Assembly: GCA_900539095.1 (NCBI GenBank)
Contig: UQAR01000006.1
Coordinates: 1-51,322 of the forward strand
Source: an uncultured Ruminococcus sp.
GTDB lineage: Bacteria > Bacillota > Clostridia > Oscillospirales > Ruminococcaceae
Reading direction: 5' to 3'
Length of the DNA stretch: 51,322 bases
This document shows positions 50,534 through 51,322 of this stretch, piece by piece. Each line of letters opens with the position of its first letter. The stretch's first letter is position 1. The notes under the pieces were generated by a model. It searched no databases. It worked only from the letters and a program-made list of their open reading frames with translations, and was not told the DNA's origin. The position numbers and the translations under genes were made by a program.

Positions 50534-51276
50534 CTACCATGTTTTATCATAGCTGCCCTGAGCACCTGTGATATCTCTGCCATACGCCACTGTGAATGCA
50601 AGCCTTACGGTATCACCGTCAGTGAAATTCACCTTGCCCATTCCATAGGCAGGCATATTGCCGTTCACGGTATAGACCCAACCTGAGCCGTAGGTGTAGT
50701 CAAACTCGCCTAGGCTGTCGGCATTGGATACCCCGCTTTCGCCTATGCCGTCATTTTTTATAAGCTCTGCAAGCTCGCTGTTTATCGCTCCCCCTGCAAA
50801 CGCACCGCTTTTGTGTATGCGGTGGAGGTAACGCTGATCTTTTTCTCCTGAAAAGTCAGCTGTAAAACCGTTTTGCTCAAGGAAACGCTCTATAACGTCA
50901 ACGCCGCTGTCGCCCTCATATATTGCGACCTCGGACTGTGCACAAAGCTGACCAAGCCCTATGGTATCGGCGTCAACGCTCAATTTTACAACGCCTGTTT
51001 GCTCGCCCTTTTGTGCACTCACTGAATTTATCGTATAGGCATAGTCGGCATATCTGCCCTCACGGTCATATATCCTTATTTCAAGCAGGTTCGCACCGCC
51101 TGAAAGCTCCATATAATAAGCTGAATTCCTGTCCTGAGCGATACACTCCAGTGACAGTCCGTTGAGCCACACCTCGGTCTTGTCTGAATATATCCTGCCG
51201 CCCTGATAGTCCTGAGCATTGAACCGTAACGTATAGCCTGAGCCTTTCACAGTTTGACCGTCGGTGATATTTATAT
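50534..51276 (-). CDS. DUF4430 domain protein, N-terminus missing at the contig end
   Basis: The frame is open up to the adapter at 51277, so the 5-prime part is lost; about 247 residues remain. The first visible part (about 100 residues) is beta-rich, with N-L-L-E-I-R-I-Y-D-R-E-G typical of an Ig-like surface domain. The second is a DUF4430 domain ending G-S-G-W-V-Y-T-V-N-G-N-M-P and F-T-D-G-D-T-V-R-L-A-F. It is 10 bases upstream of the alpha-barrel gene, so the two halves of a transcobalamin-like molecule are made from neighbouring genes. A GTG at 51250 is only an internal codon. Confidence 0.85.
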
Positions 51277-51322
51277 CTGTCTCTTATACACATCTCCGAG
51301 CCCACGAGACTAAGGCGAATCT
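51277..51322. other. Illumina Nextera i7-side adapter (not genomic)
   Basis: 51277-51295 is the reverse-complement Tn5 mosaic end CTGTCTCTTATACACATCT, 51296-51310 is CCGAGCCCACGAGAC, 51311-51318 is TAAGGCGA (index N701 as I recall), and 51319-51322 begin the P7 arm. Confidence 0.98.

Noticed and set aside
51081..51305. A 74-codon minus-strand frame beginning M-G-S-E-M-C-I-R-D at the right end
   Set aside because: Its first residues are translated Nextera adapter, and the rest is out of frame with the DUF4430 gene.

Overview
The window is one assembled contig of genomic DNA, about 51.2 kb (bases 51-51276), flanked by Illumina Nextera adapter sequence (1-50 and 51277-51322). Gene content, moderate GC, strong Shine-Dalgarno sites and a cellobiose phosphorylase very like those of cellulolytic Clostridia suggest a gut or rumen Ruminococcus-like member of the Oscillospiraceae. 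This placement is by recall of protein similarity, not by a search. No rRNA, tRNA, phage, transposase or CRISPR array was seen.

Layout. 0.3-4.0 kb: fabD, a lipoprotein, dCMP deaminase, aroE and aroK. 4.2-9.2 kb: an MFS transporter, a large REC-GGDEF-EAL-PAS-REC signalling protein and an unrecognised protein, each with its own promoter and terminator. 9.4-14.9 kb: xpt followed by a BMP-type nucleoside ABC importer. 15.3-16.4 kb (minus): flavin reductase, a mini ferredoxin-thioredoxin-reductase-like protein and thioredoxin. 16.9-26.7 kb: an almost complete arginine pathway (argG, argH, argC, argJ, argB, argD, argF), with a pentapeptide-repeat protein, a small membrane protein and a prolyl-tRNA editing protein embedded. 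26.8-30.9 kb: a LysR regulator divergent from a class III aminotransferase, an APH-fold kinase and an SDR. 30.9-34.5 kb (minus): aldose-epimerase-like protein and cellobiose phosphorylase. 34.8-37.2 kb: a DUF378 protein, a long hairpin, a probable orphan small RNA, an isochorismatase-fold hydrolase, azlC and azlD, and a phosphoketolase remnant. 37.5-41.2 kb: a Bax-inhibitor-1 protein and a Ca-type P-ATPase.

41.2-51.3 kb (minus): a tightly coupled operon of at least nine genes, cut off at its 5-prime end by the contig end. It encodes two DUF4430 (transcobalamin beta-domain-like) proteins, a membrane-anchored alpha/alpha-barrel repeat protein like the other half of transcobalamin/intrinsic factor, a MoxR / DUF58 / degenerate-transglutaminase trio, and a full ECF transporter (T, fused double ATPase, S). 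My reading is a Gram-positive surface-capture and import system for a corrinoid or similar vitamin, built like a split intrinsic factor. This is the most interesting system here.

Scattered between genes, from 2.3 to 37.2 kb only, is a family of short palindromes (core GGGCGAAC-NNN-GTTCGCCC or GGGCGACC-NNN-GGTCGCCC, usually ending in CTAC). Two pairs form longer elements with terminal inverted repeats. Several lie beside gene remnants, and one serves as the thioredoxin operon terminator.
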